A DNA stretch of 64,000 bases from Candidatus Finniella inopinata (GTDB taxonomy: Bacteria > Pseudomonadota > Alphaproteobacteria > Paracaedibacterales > CAIULA01), in the NCBI RefSeq assembly GCF_004210305.1, contig NZ_SCFB01000006.1, forward strand, positions 151,904-215,903, written 5' to 3'. Positions 1-9,706 of this stretch are shown one piece after another. The notes beneath the pieces are model-generated. The model was not told the DNA's origin. It saw nothing but the letters and a program-made list of their open reading frames with translations, and searched no databases. A program made the position numbers and the translations under genes. Each line of letters opens with the position of its first letter. The first letter of the stretch is position 1.

Positions 1-1
1 T

Positions 2-421
2 TTGGATCTTTATTTAAACCTTGGTGAAAAAGACTGGAGCAAAGAAAATCTGCAAAAGATGCAAGAGATTCGCACAAAAAACAAACAGTATAAAAATGAT
101 TATCGTTTGCAAAACCCCCGCCCTCACCATGATTTAAAAGTTTATGTGGGGCAGTATAAAAACCCCTTGTATGGATCGTTTGAGATTCAGCAAGACAAAC
201 AGGGATTAACGTTGGTTTATAAAGATCGCCGTGTCTCTTTAACCCATTGGAATGGGGATGAATTTGAATTCAAAGGGAACGACCTGACGCCCATTTATTC
301 TGAATATGACCAGGGTTATATTGAGTTTGGGGTGCAGGGTCAAAAGGCCCTTTTGTCGGCCATTAACTTGATGTTCGAAGGGAAAAGTGAAATTTTTGAA
401 CGGGTGAAAGAGGGGGCTTGA
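2..421 (+). CDS. Serine hydrolase (beta-lactamase-like), C-terminal part only
   Basis: The frame is open to the left edge of the window, so the gene starts outside; only about 139 C-terminal residues are visible. From about residue 43 it reads HDLKVYVGQYKNPLYG, followed by a beta-strand-rich stretch with LTHWNGDEFEF. This is the pattern of the DUF3471-type domain that follows the catalytic domain in many beta-lactamase/penicillin-binding-protein-like serine hydrolases. The catalytic SxxK region is not in the window, so activity cannot be judged. A shortened, diverged copy of its last 17 codons lies at 3774-3824, left by a tandem duplication. Family assignment from the C-terminal domain alone is moderately secure. 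Confidence 0.6.
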   Translation: MDLYLNLGEKDWSKENLQKMQEIRTKNKQYKNDYRLQNPRPHHDLKVYVGQYKNPLYGSFEIQQDKQGLTLVYKDRRVSLTHWNGDEFEFKGNDLTPIYSEYDQGYIEFGVQGQKALLSAINLMFEGKSEIFERVKEGA

Positions 422-430
422 GGGAGCCCT

Positions 431-463
431 TTTCAAAAAAGAAGGGGCGGTCGCGCCGCCCCT
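431..463 (-). terminator. Rho-independent terminator for the 491-2233 gene
   Basis: Arms AGGGGCGG (443-450) and CCGCCCCT (456-463) enclose a 5-base loop. Read on the minus strand the stem is followed by a T-rich run (complement of 431-442), which is the expected layout for the leftward gene ending at 491. It may also stop the rightward hydrolase gene, but the plus-strand T-run is weak. A duplicated copy lies at 3834-3860. Confidence 0.7.
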
Positions 464-490
464 ATGTTATTGTTTTCGTTAGACGAGAAA

Positions 491-2233
491 TTAAGAGAAT
501 GGATCGTATCCGCCTGTAGAGGAGTCGTGGTTAGCGTTCGAGGAAGAAGAGAAGTTGCTAGCATCATAGTCACCCAAGCCCAAGTTGTTGCTAGGGTAGC
601 CAGATCCGAATTCATCTGGCAGCTCTTTTAACTTTTCCTCAGCCATTTCTTTAAGTTTTGCGAATCCTGCCTGACAAGCATCGTTAAGTTTTAGTTGATT
701 GCCATCATTCTTAAGGAAATCAATAATTTGGCTCACATCACTTTTTGACCGAGCCTTACCTATAGCTGATTCACAAGATTCCAATATCATCGGAAAAAAC
801 TCAGCAGGCTCAAAAATTGATTGTTGCGTTAATAATTGTTTCCACTGCTGAACCTGTGTCCAGGAGTTTTGTTGTAGACAGCGGCCGTAAATTTTCAGAA
901 GAAGCTTTTGTTCGTCAGGTCTAAAACAAAGCTTTTTCTGGTCCATTGGAACATCAAAATTTTTCAAAAACTCTTCAATATACGCCTCCACATCAGTGCC
1001 ATAATCAAGGAATTCTGACGAAGCTCTACCAGTATACCATTTGAGGCCAATCGGATCTAAATCAGGAATAAGCGCCAAAGCAACATTATGCATGTTCTTG
1101 GCCGTCATACCTTGCAATGAAAAGGCATGACGAAGAACCTCTAACTTTTGATGCTGTGGACATCCGTAATCTTGTGCAAGTTCAGTTTCAATGTTTGCGA
1201 TTTGTTCGGCAGTCAACGTCTGCATCCCAAAACCATATTTGGAGCCATATGTGCGTGTTTTTGCAATTTTCTCCAAATTCTCTTTTACCAATTGCAAATC
1301 ATCTGATGGCTTCAAAAGGTGGCCCATAACTGCGCTGACGTTTTTTTCGGAATATTTAATACCTTCCAACGGGTTTTGATAGGGAACCAGTTTAAGGGTT
1401 TCATTAAAGGAAGTTTCAGAAAAGGAGATTCCAAGATTTTCGTTTGTCTTTTGTATAAAGGAGGAAACATTACCCAGCTCTTCGCCTTTTTGTGACGACA
1501 TCCCGCCATAAAGAGTAGCCATGGAACACTCCAGTAAGGCTGTGAAATGTCTTTGTATCCTTACATCTGTAGATTCCTTTTCATGTTCTGATAACTGTTT
1601 AATGTGTTCCTCAAATCCTTTTCCATCCATCCCTGGTAGTAAATTGCAAACAACGCGACCATAAACTCCTTTCAATTGGTTGATAACATTGTCAGGTGTT
1701 TGTGCATCAGAAAAGCCCCAGAATCCGGTGAAAATTTGTTGCATTGCGTTATCGAACAGGGTGGCAACATAAAGGTAGGGTTCGCCATCAACGATCCTAT
1801 TTACGCCTCTATACGCTCTAAATAGATTGGTTTTTGTTTGGTCCAAAAATGTGACTAAATTAAGGGCGGAAAATTCTTGTCCACGCGTAACTTCTTTATA
1901 AAGTGCCGACCAAGCGTTGGCATCAGGCTTATAAAACAGACGCTGCAAAGTTTCTCCATCGCCTGCCCTCATGTATCCTGCAACTGTATTGACAAGCTGG
2001 CTGCCAGCGTCTGTGCCCGGTAAGGGCGAAGGTACGCGGTCATCTTTAAAGTAAGCCCTCATCAACTGACCGATCTGTTCCGGTCCTGCTTCAAAATCGA
2101 TCTGCGCATCTGCTTTCCAAGAAGAAGACGACGACGAGGAGGAGGACGACGAAGAGGCCCACACCGAATGATTGTGAAGACCGACCACACTGATAAAACC
2201 TAAAAACAAGGCTAATTTAGAAAATCGTTTCAT
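491..2233 (-). CDS. Secreted protein of unknown function, poly-serine tract (paralogue of 3910-5106)
   Basis: A 580-residue protein starting MKRFSKLALFLGF, a clear signal peptide ending near HSVWAS, followed at once by an uninterrupted run of 12 serines encoded by mixed TCN codons. The rest is mostly alpha-helical in appearance, with no domain I recognise. The tail is rich in Ser, Gly and Asn. An RBS (AAAGGG) lies about 8 bases before the ATG. The protein is about 170 residues longer than its paralogue at 3910-5106. The two share the signal region, blocks such as RLFYKPDAN and ATLFDNAMQQIF, and the C-terminal helix, while about 125 internal residues are missing in the shorter copy. Role unknown; export and the host-associated context make a surface or effector role possible but unproven. 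Confidence 0.85.
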   Translation of the reverse strand: MKRFSKLALFLGFISVVGLHNHSVWASSSSSSSSSSSSWKADAQIDFEAGPEQIGQLMRAYFKDDRVPSPLPGTDAGSQLVNTVAGYMRAGDGETLQRLFYKPDANAWSALYKEVTRGQEFSALNLVTFLDQTKTNLFRAYRGVNRIVDGEPYLYVATLFDNAMQQIFTGFWGFSDAQTPDNVINQLKGVYGRVVCNLLPGMDGKGFEEHIKQLSEHEKESTDVRIQRHFTALLECSMATLYGGMSSQKGEELGNVSSFIQKTNENLGISFSETSFNETLKLVPYQNPLEGIKYSEKNVSAVMGHLLKPSDDLQLVKENLEKIAKTRTYGSKYGFGMQTLTAEQIANIETELAQDYGCPQHQKLEVLRHAFSLQGMTAKNMHNVALALIPDLDPIGLKWYTGRASSEFLDYGTDVEAYIEEFLKNFDVPMDQKKLCFRPDEQKLLLKIYGRCLQQNSWTQVQQWKQLLTQQSIFEPAEFFPMILESCESAIGKARSKSDVSQIIDFLKNDGNQLKLNDACQAGFAKLKEMAEEKLKELPDEFGSGYPSNNLGLGDYDASNFSSSSNANHDSSTGGYDPFS

Positions 2234-2376
2234 TGTTTTTCATCCCTTTGAAAAAAGTAATACTGACAATATAGTGCCCATATTCCATTTTACAATGGTT
2301 AATGTAGAAATTTTTCACACAGGGCGTTTGTAAACCGGTATCATCAAGATCTTAATCATTTAACGTCGAAATCATC

Positions 2377-3765
2377 ATGACTGTTGTTGTTCGTTTTGCG
2401 CCTTCCCCCACAGGTTATCTGCATATTGGCGGTGTGCGCACGGCTTTATTTAATTGGTTGTTTGCGCGCCATCATCAGGGAAAGTTTTTAATACGTATCG
2501 AGGATACGGACCGTTCCCGATCAACACCCGAGGCGGTTGAGGCCATTTTTGACAGCCTGTCTTGGTTAGGTTTAAACGGCGATGAAGACCCGGTTTTTCA
2601 GTTTGAAAGGGCGCCCCGCCATGCTGAGGTTGCCCGACAATTGTTGGCCGAGGGTAAAGCCTATCACTGTTATTGCAGCCCGGAAGAGCTGGACTTGATG
2701 CGCGAAGAAGCCAGGGCCAAAAGTCTGCCGCCCCGCTATGACGGACGATGGCGTGATCGTGACCCAAGCCAGGCACCAGCTGGTGTTGCGCCTGTTATTC
2801 GTTTCAAGGCGCCCTTAACAGGGGAAACCGTTATTCACGACCACGTTCAGGGGACGGTGAAGTTGGACAACAGTCAGCTGGATGACATGGTTTTGTTACG
2901 CGCGGATGGCACGCCCACATATATGCTGTCGGTGGTGGTTGATGATCACGACATGGGCATTACCCACATTATTCGGGGTGACGATCATTTAACCAACGCG
3001 TTTCGTCAATGGCATTTGTACCAGGCATGCGGTTGGGCCGTGCCGGAATTTGCCCATATTCCATTGATTCATGGGCCTGATGGAGCCAAGTTGTCGAAAC
3101 GCCATGGGGCGCTTGGGGCTGAACATTATCGCGATATGGGTTTCCTGCCCGAGGCCATGCGCAACTATTTGCTGCGTTTGGGGTGGGGTCATGGCGATGA
3201 AGAAATTATCAGCACAGAACAGGCGATAGGATGGTTCAGTCTATCCGCTATTGGTCGCTCGCCCGCGCGCTTTGACATGGTCAAATTAACCCATCTGAAC
3301 GCCCATTACTTAAAGGCCAGCGATAATCAGCGCTTGGTTGATTTGCTGAAACCTTTGTTGGAGGCAAAGGGCTATGTGGTAGACGCCTTATCGGAAGAAC
3401 GCCTTCTTGGTGGCATGCCGGGGTTAAAGGAACGCGCCAAAACTCTTTTGGAATTGGCCGACAGTTGCCTGTTTTATTTCAAGGTGCAGCCGTCTGATGA
3501 AAAGGCTGGGACCTTTCAAACGGCTGAAAACGCCCGATATATTCAGTCCCTTGTGGAAAAAGTCGAAACCCTAGAGGATTTTACCCCTGAGGCGATCGAG
3601 CAAACCATTCGCGCGGCGGCAGTGGATTTGGGCATTAAACTGGGCGACCTGGCGCAGGCTTTGCGCGTTGCCCTGACGGGGCGCACCATATCCCCCAGTC
3701 TGTTCGAGGTGATCTCGATTTTGGGCAAAGACGAGACTTTAAATCGTCTGCGCCTTTTTTGCTAA
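2377..3765 (+). CDS. gltX: Glutamyl-tRNA synthetase
   Basis: Class I aminoacyl-tRNA synthetase that charges tRNA with glutamate in the cytoplasm; 462 residues, the normal bacterial length. The Rossmann signature [12 protein letters not shown] is at residues 8-19 (HIGH motif as HIGG). The KMSKS-type loop KLSKRHG starts at Lys238. The catalytic fold contains the typical ADGTPTYML and [10 protein letters not shown] blocks. Many alphaproteobacteria carry two GltX paralogues, one of which charges tRNA-Gln; which type this is cannot be decided by eye. The gene is divergent from the exported-protein gene at 491-2233. A broken copy of its last 140 bases follows downstream at 5209-5351. Confidence 0.97.
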   Translation: MTVVVRFAPSPTGYLHIGGVRTALFNWLFARHHQGKFLIRIEDTDRSRSTPEAVEAIFDSLSWLGLNGDEDPVFQFERAPRHAEVARQLLAEGKAYHCYCSPEELDLMREEARAKSLPPRYDGRWRDRDPSQAPAGVAPVIRFKAPLTGETVIHDHVQGTVKLDNSQLDDMVLLRADGTPTYMLSVVVDDHDMGITHIIRGDDHLTNAFRQWHLYQACGWAVPEFAHIPLIHGPDGAKLSKRHGALGAEHYRDMGFLPEAMRNYLLRLGWGHGDEEIISTEQAIGWFSLSAIGRSPARFDMVKLTHLNAHYLKASDNQRLVDLLKPLLEAKGYVVDALSEERLLGGMPGLKERAKTLLELADSCLFYFKVQPSDEKAGTFQTAENARYIQSLVEKVETLEDFTPEAIEQTIRAAAVDLGIKLGDLAQALRVALTGRTISPSLFEVISILGKDETLNRLRLFC

Positions 3766-3773
3766 TCAATCTG

Positions 3774-3824
3774 ATGTTCGAAGGGAAAAGGGAAATTCTT
3801 GAACGCTTGAAAGAGGGTTCTTAA
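3774..3824 (+). pseudogene. Duplicated remnant of the serine hydrolase 3' end
   Basis: Seventeen codons from MFEGKREILERLKEGS to the stop match the end of the hydrolase at 371-421 (MFEGKSEIFERVKEGA), and the terminator hairpin that follows is also copied. It begins 8 bases after the gltX stop codon. The remnant marks the left junction of the second copy of a tandem duplication. Confidence 0.8.
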
Positions 3825-3833
3825 GGGAACCCT

Positions 3834-3860
3834 TTCAAAAAAAGGGCGGTTGTGCCGCCC
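3834..3860 (-). terminator. Rho-independent terminator for the 3910-5106 gene
   Basis: Arms GGGCGG (3844-3849) and CCGCCC (3855-3860) with a 5-base loop. On the minus strand the stem is followed by seven Ts (complement of 3837-3843). It is a copy of the terminator at 431-463. Confidence 0.7.
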
Positions 3861-3909
3861 CCATCTGTTATTTGAATGACTGGGCGATTAAGCCCGTCTA
3901 ACACCTTTT

Positions 3910-5106
3910 CTAAGAGATAGTGCGTAACTTTTCGTCAGCCTTTTCTTTAAGCTTTGCTATTATGGACCTGTAATGCGCAGGAAGATTCAACCCATAGTCA
4001 CAATCCCAAAGAAAGTTAATAATCGCACTGATATGTTTTTTTTTCGTGGCCCTAAGTATCATCAATTCACAAGATCTTAATGTCCCTAAGAAAAGCTTTT
4101 CCGTTATAGTTGGCAGTGAAATGGTATGACAAAGAATTTCTAGCTTTTCAGAATAGGAGTAAATTTCATCTTTTGGAAGTTTCTGCTCAAGGTTCGTGAT
4201 CTGCTCATCAGTTAACGTCTGCATCCTAAAACCATATTTGGTTATTTTCTCAATTTTTTCCAAATTCCGCGCTGCGGAGCTCAACCGGCTTGATGGGTTT
4301 AAAAGATGGGCTGCAACCATCCGGACGTTTTCTGAGCAATGAAGAATACCTTCTAGCGGGTCTTGATAACGAACCAGTGAAAGGGTTTCAGCAAGGGAAG
4401 CATTAGCATTTGATGTAGCATTTGATGCTGACAACAGAACGGCAATGAAACATTCTTGTAAAGCTGCGAAATGCCCTTGTATTCTTGCATCCGCAGATTT
4501 ATTTTTTTGTTGTTCTAATTGGCCTAAGTGATTCTGAGGTTCGCCAGCCATAGTCGGCAATAAACCGCTGACAAGACGACCATAAATCTGCTTTAAAGCT
4601 TTAATATCGTCAGTCGGTGTTGGCGCATCAGAAAAACCCCAACATCCTTCAAAAATTTGTTGCATCGCATTATCGAACAGGGTGGCAACATGAAGACAAG
4701 CTTCGCCATCAACGATTCTTTTTACGCCTCTATACGCATTTAAAAGATCGGTTTTTGTTTTGTCCAAAAATTTGACCAAATTAAGGGCGGAGAATGCTTG
4801 GCTAGGTTTAACCTCTTGATAAAGAGTTGACCATTGATTGGCATCGGGCTTATAAAACAGCCGGTGCAGAATTTTCCCATTGCCTGCCTTCATGTGTCCT
4901 GCAACTAACTTGACAAGTTGACTGCCAGAGTCTCTGCCCGATAAGGGAGAAGTTGACGTGTCAGTACTAAAGTAGGTAGTCATCAGCTTCCCAATCTTTC
5001 TTTGTTCTTTGTCAAGATCCATCTGAGCAGCTGCAGCTGAATCGTTTGGAAGAACCACAACACTCATAAAGCTTAAAATTAAGGCCAACCTGGAAAATTG
5101 TTTCAT
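3910..5106 (-). CDS. Secreted protein of unknown function (shorter paralogue of 491-2233)
   Basis: Start placed at the ATG of MKQFSRLALILSF (5106): it has an AAGGGA ribosome site 9 bases upstream and lines up with the paralogue's start. The open frame runs 12 codons further, without support. This gives 398 residues with a signal peptide ending near DSAAAA. The poly-Ser tract of the longer paralogue is absent. The two align through blocks such as RLFYKPDAN, KTKTDLLNAYRGV and ATLFDNAMQQIF, then this copy lacks about 125 residues before a shared C-terminal helix. The upstream intergenic sequence (TAATACTGACAATATAG) is also shared, so promoter and gene were duplicated together. Function unknown. 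Confidence 0.8.
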   Translation of the reverse strand: MKQFSRLALILSFMSVVVLPNDSAAAAQMDLDKEQRKIGKLMTTYFSTDTSTSPLSGRDSGSQLVKLVAGHMKAGNGKILHRLFYKPDANQWSTLYQEVKPSQAFSALNLVKFLDKTKTDLLNAYRGVKRIVDGEACLHVATLFDNAMQQIFEGCWGFSDAPTPTDDIKALKQIYGRLVSGLLPTMAGEPQNHLGQLEQQKNKSADARIQGHFAALQECFIAVLLSASNATSNANASLAETLSLVRYQDPLEGILHCSENVRMVAAHLLNPSSRLSSAARNLEKIEKITKYGFRMQTLTDEQITNLEQKLPKDEIYSYSEKLEILCHTISLPTITEKLFLGTLRSCELMILRATKKKHISAIINFLWDCDYGLNLPAHYRSIIAKLKEKADEKLRTIS

Positions 5107-5208
5107 TGTTTTATATCCCTTAAAAAAAACTAATACTGACAATATAGCTACTACATTTCGGTTTACAATCGTTAATGTATGAATTTTTCACACGTGGTAT
5201 TTAAAGAA

Positions 5209-5351
5209 TTGGGCATTAAACTGGGCGACCTGGCGCAGGCTTTACGCGTTGCCCTGACAGGGCGCACCATATCCCCCAGTCTGTTCGAGGTAATCGCGAT
5301 TTTGGGCAAAGACGAGACTTTGAATCGACTGCACCTCTTTTGCCAATCAAT
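5209..5351 (+). pseudogene. gltX 3'-end remnant
   Basis: About 140 bases nearly identical to the last 46 codons of gltX ([18 protein letters not shown] and onward). The stop codon TAA has become CAA. The upstream side joins directly to the copied intergenic sequence, so some 1.2 kb of the second gltX copy has been deleted. The stop codon of the convergent TPR gene (5347-5349) falls inside the end of this remnant. Not expected to be translated into anything functional. Confidence 0.9.
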
Positions 5352-6984
5352 TTCCAGCCGAGGGTGAATACGTGTTCAATTTAGCCTGGACATGTGCGAC
5401 GTGCGCGGAAGTTTCTGGGAAATGAGTTTTAGCAATTTCAAGAGCCTGGTTTAAGTAAGTCACTGCTTCTTTTCTCAAGCTGTCAGATGGCGGATTAACT
5501 TTCATATTTATATCGGCCAGCATTTCCAAACATTCAAAGCTTTGGGGATGCTTGTTTTCCTGAAAAATCTTTAAAGCTGAATGAAGGAAGCTTTTGGATG
5601 TTTCCAGGCCGCCTTCTAACATGTGCAGCCGCCCCAAATCCATCATAACTTGCGCGGTATTCAGATGGCCTTTTCCATAGGTTTTTTCATACATCGCCTG
5701 ACTTTGCTCAAGCAAACTTTTGGCTTTTTCATAATTGCCTAAATCTCTATAGACATTCCCTAAGTTCTCTTGACTATCAAGAAACCAAGGATGATTTTCG
5801 TAAGAATTCTTTCTATAAACTTCTAGACTTTTCTCTATAAGGGTTTTGGCTTCCTGGTGGTTGCCTTGCTCTCTGTAGACGCATCCAAGTTTTTCTAAAC
5901 TCCAGGCAAACCAGGTATGGTTCTCGAAGGAATTTTTCCGATAAATCTCAACACTTTCTTTAAGATATTTTTCTGCATCCTCATAACATCCAAGGACCCG
6001 ATAAATATTACCTAACCTGCCCACAGTCCAAGCAAACCAGGGGTGATTTTCGTAAGAATTCTTCCTGTAAATTTCCAGGCTTTCTTCAATGGCATGCTTT
6101 GCTTTTTCATAATCGCCCTGTTCTCTATAAACACCTTCAAGCCATCCTAAAGCACGGGCTAGCCAAGGGTGATTTTCGTAACCGTTCTTCTTATAGATTT
6201 CAAGGCTTTTCTCTAAAGATTGTTTCGCCTTTTCATAATCCCCTAATTCTCTATAAACACATCCTAACCATGCCAAGGTACGCGCTGCCCAAGGGCGATC
6301 TTCAAGGGAAACCTTTTGATAGATTTCCATACTTTTTTCAAGGCATTGCTTTGCTTTTTCATAATCGCCCATGTCCCTGTAAACACACCCAAGCCACGCA
6401 GAAACGCGCGCATACCAAGGATGGTTTTCGTAACCGTTCTTCTTGTAAATCTCAAGGCTCTCTTCTAGCAGCTGTTTCGCTTTCTGATAATTTCCAAGCT
6501 CTCTATAAACACTCCCCAAATCTCCTATGGCTCGAGCGTACCAGGGGTGGTTTTCGTAACCGTTCTTCTTGTAAATCTCAAGGCTCTCTTCTAGAAGCTG
6601 CTTGGCCTTTTCATGGTCGCTTAATTCTCTGTAGACGCATCCAAGCCATGCAGAGGCTCGGGCAAACCAGGGGTGGCTCTCATAAGAATTCTTCTTATAA
6701 ATTTCTAAGCTTTCTTCAAGCGGGCGCTTCGCTTTTTCATTGGTACCCAACTCGCTATAAACATTGCCTAGGCCTTCTAACGATCGGGCAAGCCAATAAG
6801 ATTGTTCCGAAGGGGCGTTTTTATAAAGATCTAAGCTTTTTTCAAATGCTTTCTTTGCTTCCTCGTAATTGGCTTGGTACATATAAATCTCGCCCAGTTC
6901 ACCCCAGGTAGACGCCAAGACAGAATCCGTTAATAAATGAGAATGGGTCAAAAACTTCTTACAGTGCTTGACCAGCAGGGCCAT
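5347..6984 (-). CDS. TPR-repeat protein, N-terminus cut off by IS21-family element
   Basis: The visible 545 residues are almost entirely 42-residue tetratricopeptide repeats of the kinesin-light-chain type, about 11 or 12 in a row. The core reads [24 protein letters not shown] and is followed by a conserved H-PW-F/Y-AR hinge. Several repeats are nearly identical, so the array probably grows and shrinks by recombination. TPR arrays bind proteins; no catalytic domain is present. The reading frame stays open upstream of the first ATG (residues DEEDFSK precede it) right into the IS at 7006. The true N-terminus, including any signal peptide, is therefore missing and the gene is probably a pseudogene. 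Its stop codon lies in the gltX remnant. Confidence 0.8.
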   Translation of the reverse strand: MALLVKHCKKFLTHSHLLTDSVLASTWGELGEIYMYQANYEEAKKAFEKSLDLYKNAPSEQSYWLARSLEGLGNVYSELGTNEKAKRPLEESLEIYKKNSYESHPWFARASAWLGCVYRELSDHEKAKQLLEESLEIYKKNGYENHPWYARAIGDLGSVYRELGNYQKAKQLLEESLEIYKKNGYENHPWYARVSAWLGCVYRDMGDYEKAKQCLEKSMEIYQKVSLEDRPWAARTLAWLGCVYRELGDYEKAKQSLEKSLEIYKKNGYENHPWLARALGWLEGVYREQGDYEKAKHAIEESLEIYRKNSYENHPWFAWTVGRLGNIYRVLGCYEDAEKYLKESVEIYRKNSFENHTWFAWSLEKLGCVYREQGNHQEAKTLIEKSLEVYRKNSYENHPWFLDSQENLGNVYRDLGNYEKAKSLLEQSQAMYEKTYGKGHLNTAQVMMDLGRLHMLEGGLETSKSFLHSALKIFQENKHPQSFECLEMLADINMKVNPPSDSLRKEAVTYLNQALEIAKTHFPETSAHVAHVQAKLNTYSPSAGN

Positions 6985-7010
6985 TTTGGAAAAGTCTTCT
7001 TCATCTGCGT

Positions 7011-7194
7011 ATTCCGGCGAAAATCGAATAGTGATTCCGGTCTAAACCGAACGGCAATTCCGGCGAAAATCGAATAGTGATTCCGGTCTAAACCGAACGG
7101 CAATTCCGGCTCAATTCGAATGGTGATTCTGGTCTAATCCGAACGGCAATTCCGGTTCAAATCGAACAGTGATTCTGGTTTAAATCGAATAACG
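7011..7194. repeat. Four tandem 46-bp repeats in the IS21 left end
   Basis: Units at 7011-7056, 7057-7102, 7103-7148 and 7149-7194. The first two are identical and the others diverged. Each unit holds two sub-sites of the form ATTCCGG...AATCGAA and GATTCCGG...AACCGAA. IS21 elements carry repeated transposase-binding sites at their ends; four full tandem units is a long set. Similar half-units recur at the right end (about 9735-9850). Confidence 0.85.
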
Positions 7195-7312
7195 ATTCCA
7201 AGACGAAGCGATGGCCTTTGACCTCCTGTATCAAGGAGACCTTTGGTTATAAAACGCGTTTTATGAACGCTGTATCCTTTTTTTGTTCAACAAAACATGA
7301 AAGGAACAGCCC

Positions 7313-8863
7313 ATGTCACGGAGTCACATATCAATGAGAAAGATCAGAGAAATCTTACGTTTACGGTACAGCTGTGGATGTAGTTACCAGGAGATAGCCA
7401 AGAGCATTGGCATTAGCGCGAGTACGGCGGTTGAAGGCGTCAAGAGGGCAAAAGCAGTTAACTTAAGCTGGCCTGTGCCCGACAATCTAGGCGACGAAGA
7501 GTTGGAGATCAAGCTGTATCCGCCTGCTCAAAAAATCAATAAAGAACAACGGGGAGAGATTGATTGCATTTATATTCATAAAGAACTCAAGTGCAAGCAT
7601 GTTACGTTACAATTATTATGGAGTGAGTATAAAGAAAAGTACCCCCAAGGGATTAGCTACAGCCAGTTCTGCGACGTTTACCGAGGATGGCGTAATTCAA
7701 CACTTGATGTCTGGATGCACCAGACCCACAAAGCAGGAGAGAGACTTTTTGTGGATTATGCCGGTCAAACGATGTCCGTTGTAACGGATACGTCGACGGG
7801 GGAAGTCGGTGAAGCACAGATTTTTGTAGGTGCGCTTGGTGCGACCAGTTTTACCTACGTGGAGGGCGCATGGTCCCAAACGCTTGCAGGCTGGATCAAG
7901 TCTCACGTGAATGCGTTTGAATATTATGGTGGCTGTCCAGAGATTGTTGTGCCAGACAATTTAAAGAGTGGGGTCCATAAGGCGCATCTTTACGAACCTG
8001 ATATCAACCCAACCTATCAAGATATGGCCTCTTATTACGGCGTCGCAATTATTCCAACAAGGTCAAGAAGTCCGAAGGATAAAGCTAAAGTTGAGAATGC
8101 AGTCCAACAAGTCGAGAGACAAATTCTGGCCAAGCTTCGTAACCGTACCTTTTTTAGCTTGAGCGAGTTAAACCAAGCTATTCAGCCACTTTTGGATGTC
8201 TTAAACCGACGTCCTTTCCAAAAACTGCCAGGATCCCGTTTAAGCCACTTTCAAGACCTTGAGAAACAGGCATTAAAATCCCTTCCAACAACTCGGTATG
8301 AGTACGCCGAGTGGAAAAAAGTTAAAGCCGGCTTCAACTACCATATTGAGTTAGACAAGCATTTTTACAGTGTTCCCTATGCCTTGGCAAAGGAATCTCT
8401 CTATGTTCGCTATGGACCGACGATTGTTGAAATTTTTTGTCAGAATAAATGTGTCGCGACCCATGTCAGAAGTTATGGTGCCAACGGATATACGACAAAT
8501 ACTCTGCACATGCCAAAAGCTCATCAAGCACAGGTGGAATGGACACCCGAACGAATTGTTTCTTGGGCCAAGAAAACGGGGGAAGCAACGGCAAAATTGA
8601 TAGAAGTCATCATGGCTTCACGCGCCCATCCTCAACAGGGGTTTCGCACGTGTCTTGGGATTTTAAGGCTCGGCAAGAGTTACGGTGAAGACCGTTTAGA
8701 GCTGGCTTGTAAAAGGGCTTTAGAGATAGGAGGCCACAGTTACAAAAATGTTGAATCTATTTTGAAGAACAAGATGGATCAACAGTCTTTATCCTCGTCC
8801 TCAGAAGTCAATAGCCTCTCTGATTCTCACGAATATATTCGTGGCCAAAAATACTTTAAATAA
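7313..8863 (+). CDS. istA: IS21-family transposase IstA
   Basis: DDE transposase of 516 residues. The N-terminal helix-turn-helix (residues 8-45, CSYQEIAKSIGISAST) binds the ends. The RNase-H-like catalytic core has its first Asp in LFVDYAGQTM, the second in IVVPDNLKSGV and the Glu in KDKAKVENAVQQVERQIL. The tail holds the usual C-terminal Mu-like beta domain. A good RBS (AAGGAA) lies before the ATG. The frame is intact, so the element may be active together with istB, which begins 21 bases downstream. Confidence 0.95.
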   Translation: MSRSHISMRKIREILRLRYSCGCSYQEIAKSIGISASTAVEGVKRAKAVNLSWPVPDNLGDEELEIKLYPPAQKINKEQRGEIDCIYIHKELKCKHVTLQLLWSEYKEKYPQGISYSQFCDVYRGWRNSTLDVWMHQTHKAGERLFVDYAGQTMSVVTDTSTGEVGEAQIFVGALGATSFTYVEGAWSQTLAGWIKSHVNAFEYYGGCPEIVVPDNLKSGVHKAHLYEPDINPTYQDMASYYGVAIIPTRSRSPKDKAKVENAVQQVERQILAKLRNRTFFSLSELNQAIQPLLDVLNRRPFQKLPGSRLSHFQDLEKQALKSLPTTRYEYAEWKKVKAGFNYHIELDKHFYSVPYALAKESLYVRYGPTIVEIFCQNKCVATHVRSYGANGYTTNTLHMPKAHQAQVEWTPERIVSWAKKTGEATAKLIEVIMASRAHPQQGFRTCLGILRLGKSYGEDRLELACKRALEIGGHSYKNVESILKNKMDQQSLSSSSEVNSLSDSHEYIRGQKYFK

Positions 8864-8884
8864 TCTAAAAAAGGAGACCCTTTC

Positions 8885-9706
8885 ATGTTACTGAATCCAA
8901 TTGTTTACAACCTTCAAAAACTTCGTCTTCATTCTATGGCAAAAGCCTTTAAAGAACAGCTGGAGCAACCAACCATAACGCAGCTGAGCTTTGAAGAACG
9001 TCTTGGCTTGTTGGTTGATACAGAAGTCATCGCCCGGGAAAACAGGCAATTACAGGCACGCTTGCGCAGTGCCAAACTACAGCAGACGGCCTGCCTTGAA
9101 GATATTGACCATTCATGTCAGCGTAACCTAGACAAATCTTTGTTGGCCACACTTTCTCAATGCCAATGGGTTGCTTCTCATCATAATATTTTGATTGTTG
9201 GGCCGTGTGGCACGGGGAAAACATTCTTGGCTTGTGCTCTGGCCCACAAGGCTTGCCTTCAAGGTTATAAAGTTCATTACTGCCGCCTCAGTCGCTTGCT
9301 TAGCGAATTGCAGCTTGGAAAGGGGGATGGGAGTTATGGAAAAAGAATGAGTGAACTTGCTAAAACGGAGGTTTTAATTTTAGATGATTTTGGATTGTCT
9401 ATTCTGACAGATGAGCAACGCCGTGACTTATTGGAGGTTTTGGATGACCGACATGATAAACGCTCTACGATTGTCACCAGTCAGATTCCTGTCAAACTCT
9501 GGCACGAAACCATAGGAAATGAGACGTTAGCGGATGCTATCCTCGATAGGTTGGTTCATAATTCTTATAGGCTTGAAATTAAAGGGGAATCTATGAGAAA
9601 AGTGAGGAGTAAAGAAAAGGATCAGGAAAACACCAAACAAAAAAACATCGAGGGTCCTTTGCATGACACAACGGAAATCACAAACAATGAAGGGGTGAAA
9701 AAATGA
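8885..9706 (+). CDS. istB: IS21-family helper ATPase IstB
   Basis: AAA+ ATPase of 273 residues, related to DnaC, that helps IstA choose and activate targets. Walker A is GPCGTGKT and Walker B is VLILDDFG. The sensor region has STIVTSQIPVKLWHE. RBS AAGGAG lies before the ATG. The C-terminal tail after KGESMRKVRSK is longer than in many IstB proteins and charged. Frame intact. Confidence 0.95.
   Translation: MLLNPIVYNLQKLRLHSMAKAFKEQLEQPTITQLSFEERLGLLVDTEVIARENRQLQARLRSAKLQQTACLEDIDHSCQRNLDKSLLATLSQCQWVASHHNILIVGPCGTGKTFLACALAHKACLQGYKVHYCRLSRLLSELQLGKGDGSYGKRMSELAKTEVLILDDFGLSILTDEQRRDLLEVLDDRHDKRSTIVTSQIPVKLWHETIGNETLADAILDRLVHNSYRLEIKGESMRKVRSKEKDQENTKQKNIEGPLHDTTEITNNEGVKK

Noticed and set aside
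5179-5367. 62-residue open frame after the second secreted gene
   Set aside because: It is the relic of the gltX C-terminus fused to copied intergenic sequence; it lacks any catalytic part.
6099-6911. 270-residue open frame on the plus strand
   Set aside because: It is the antisense shadow of the TPR repeats. The 42-residue repetition keeps the opposite frame open by periodicity; it has no ribosome site or recognisable protein features.
7011-7194. Regular 46-bp tandem repeats resembling a CRISPR array
   Set aside because: There are no spacers between the units, no cas genes, and the location inside an IS21 end explains them.
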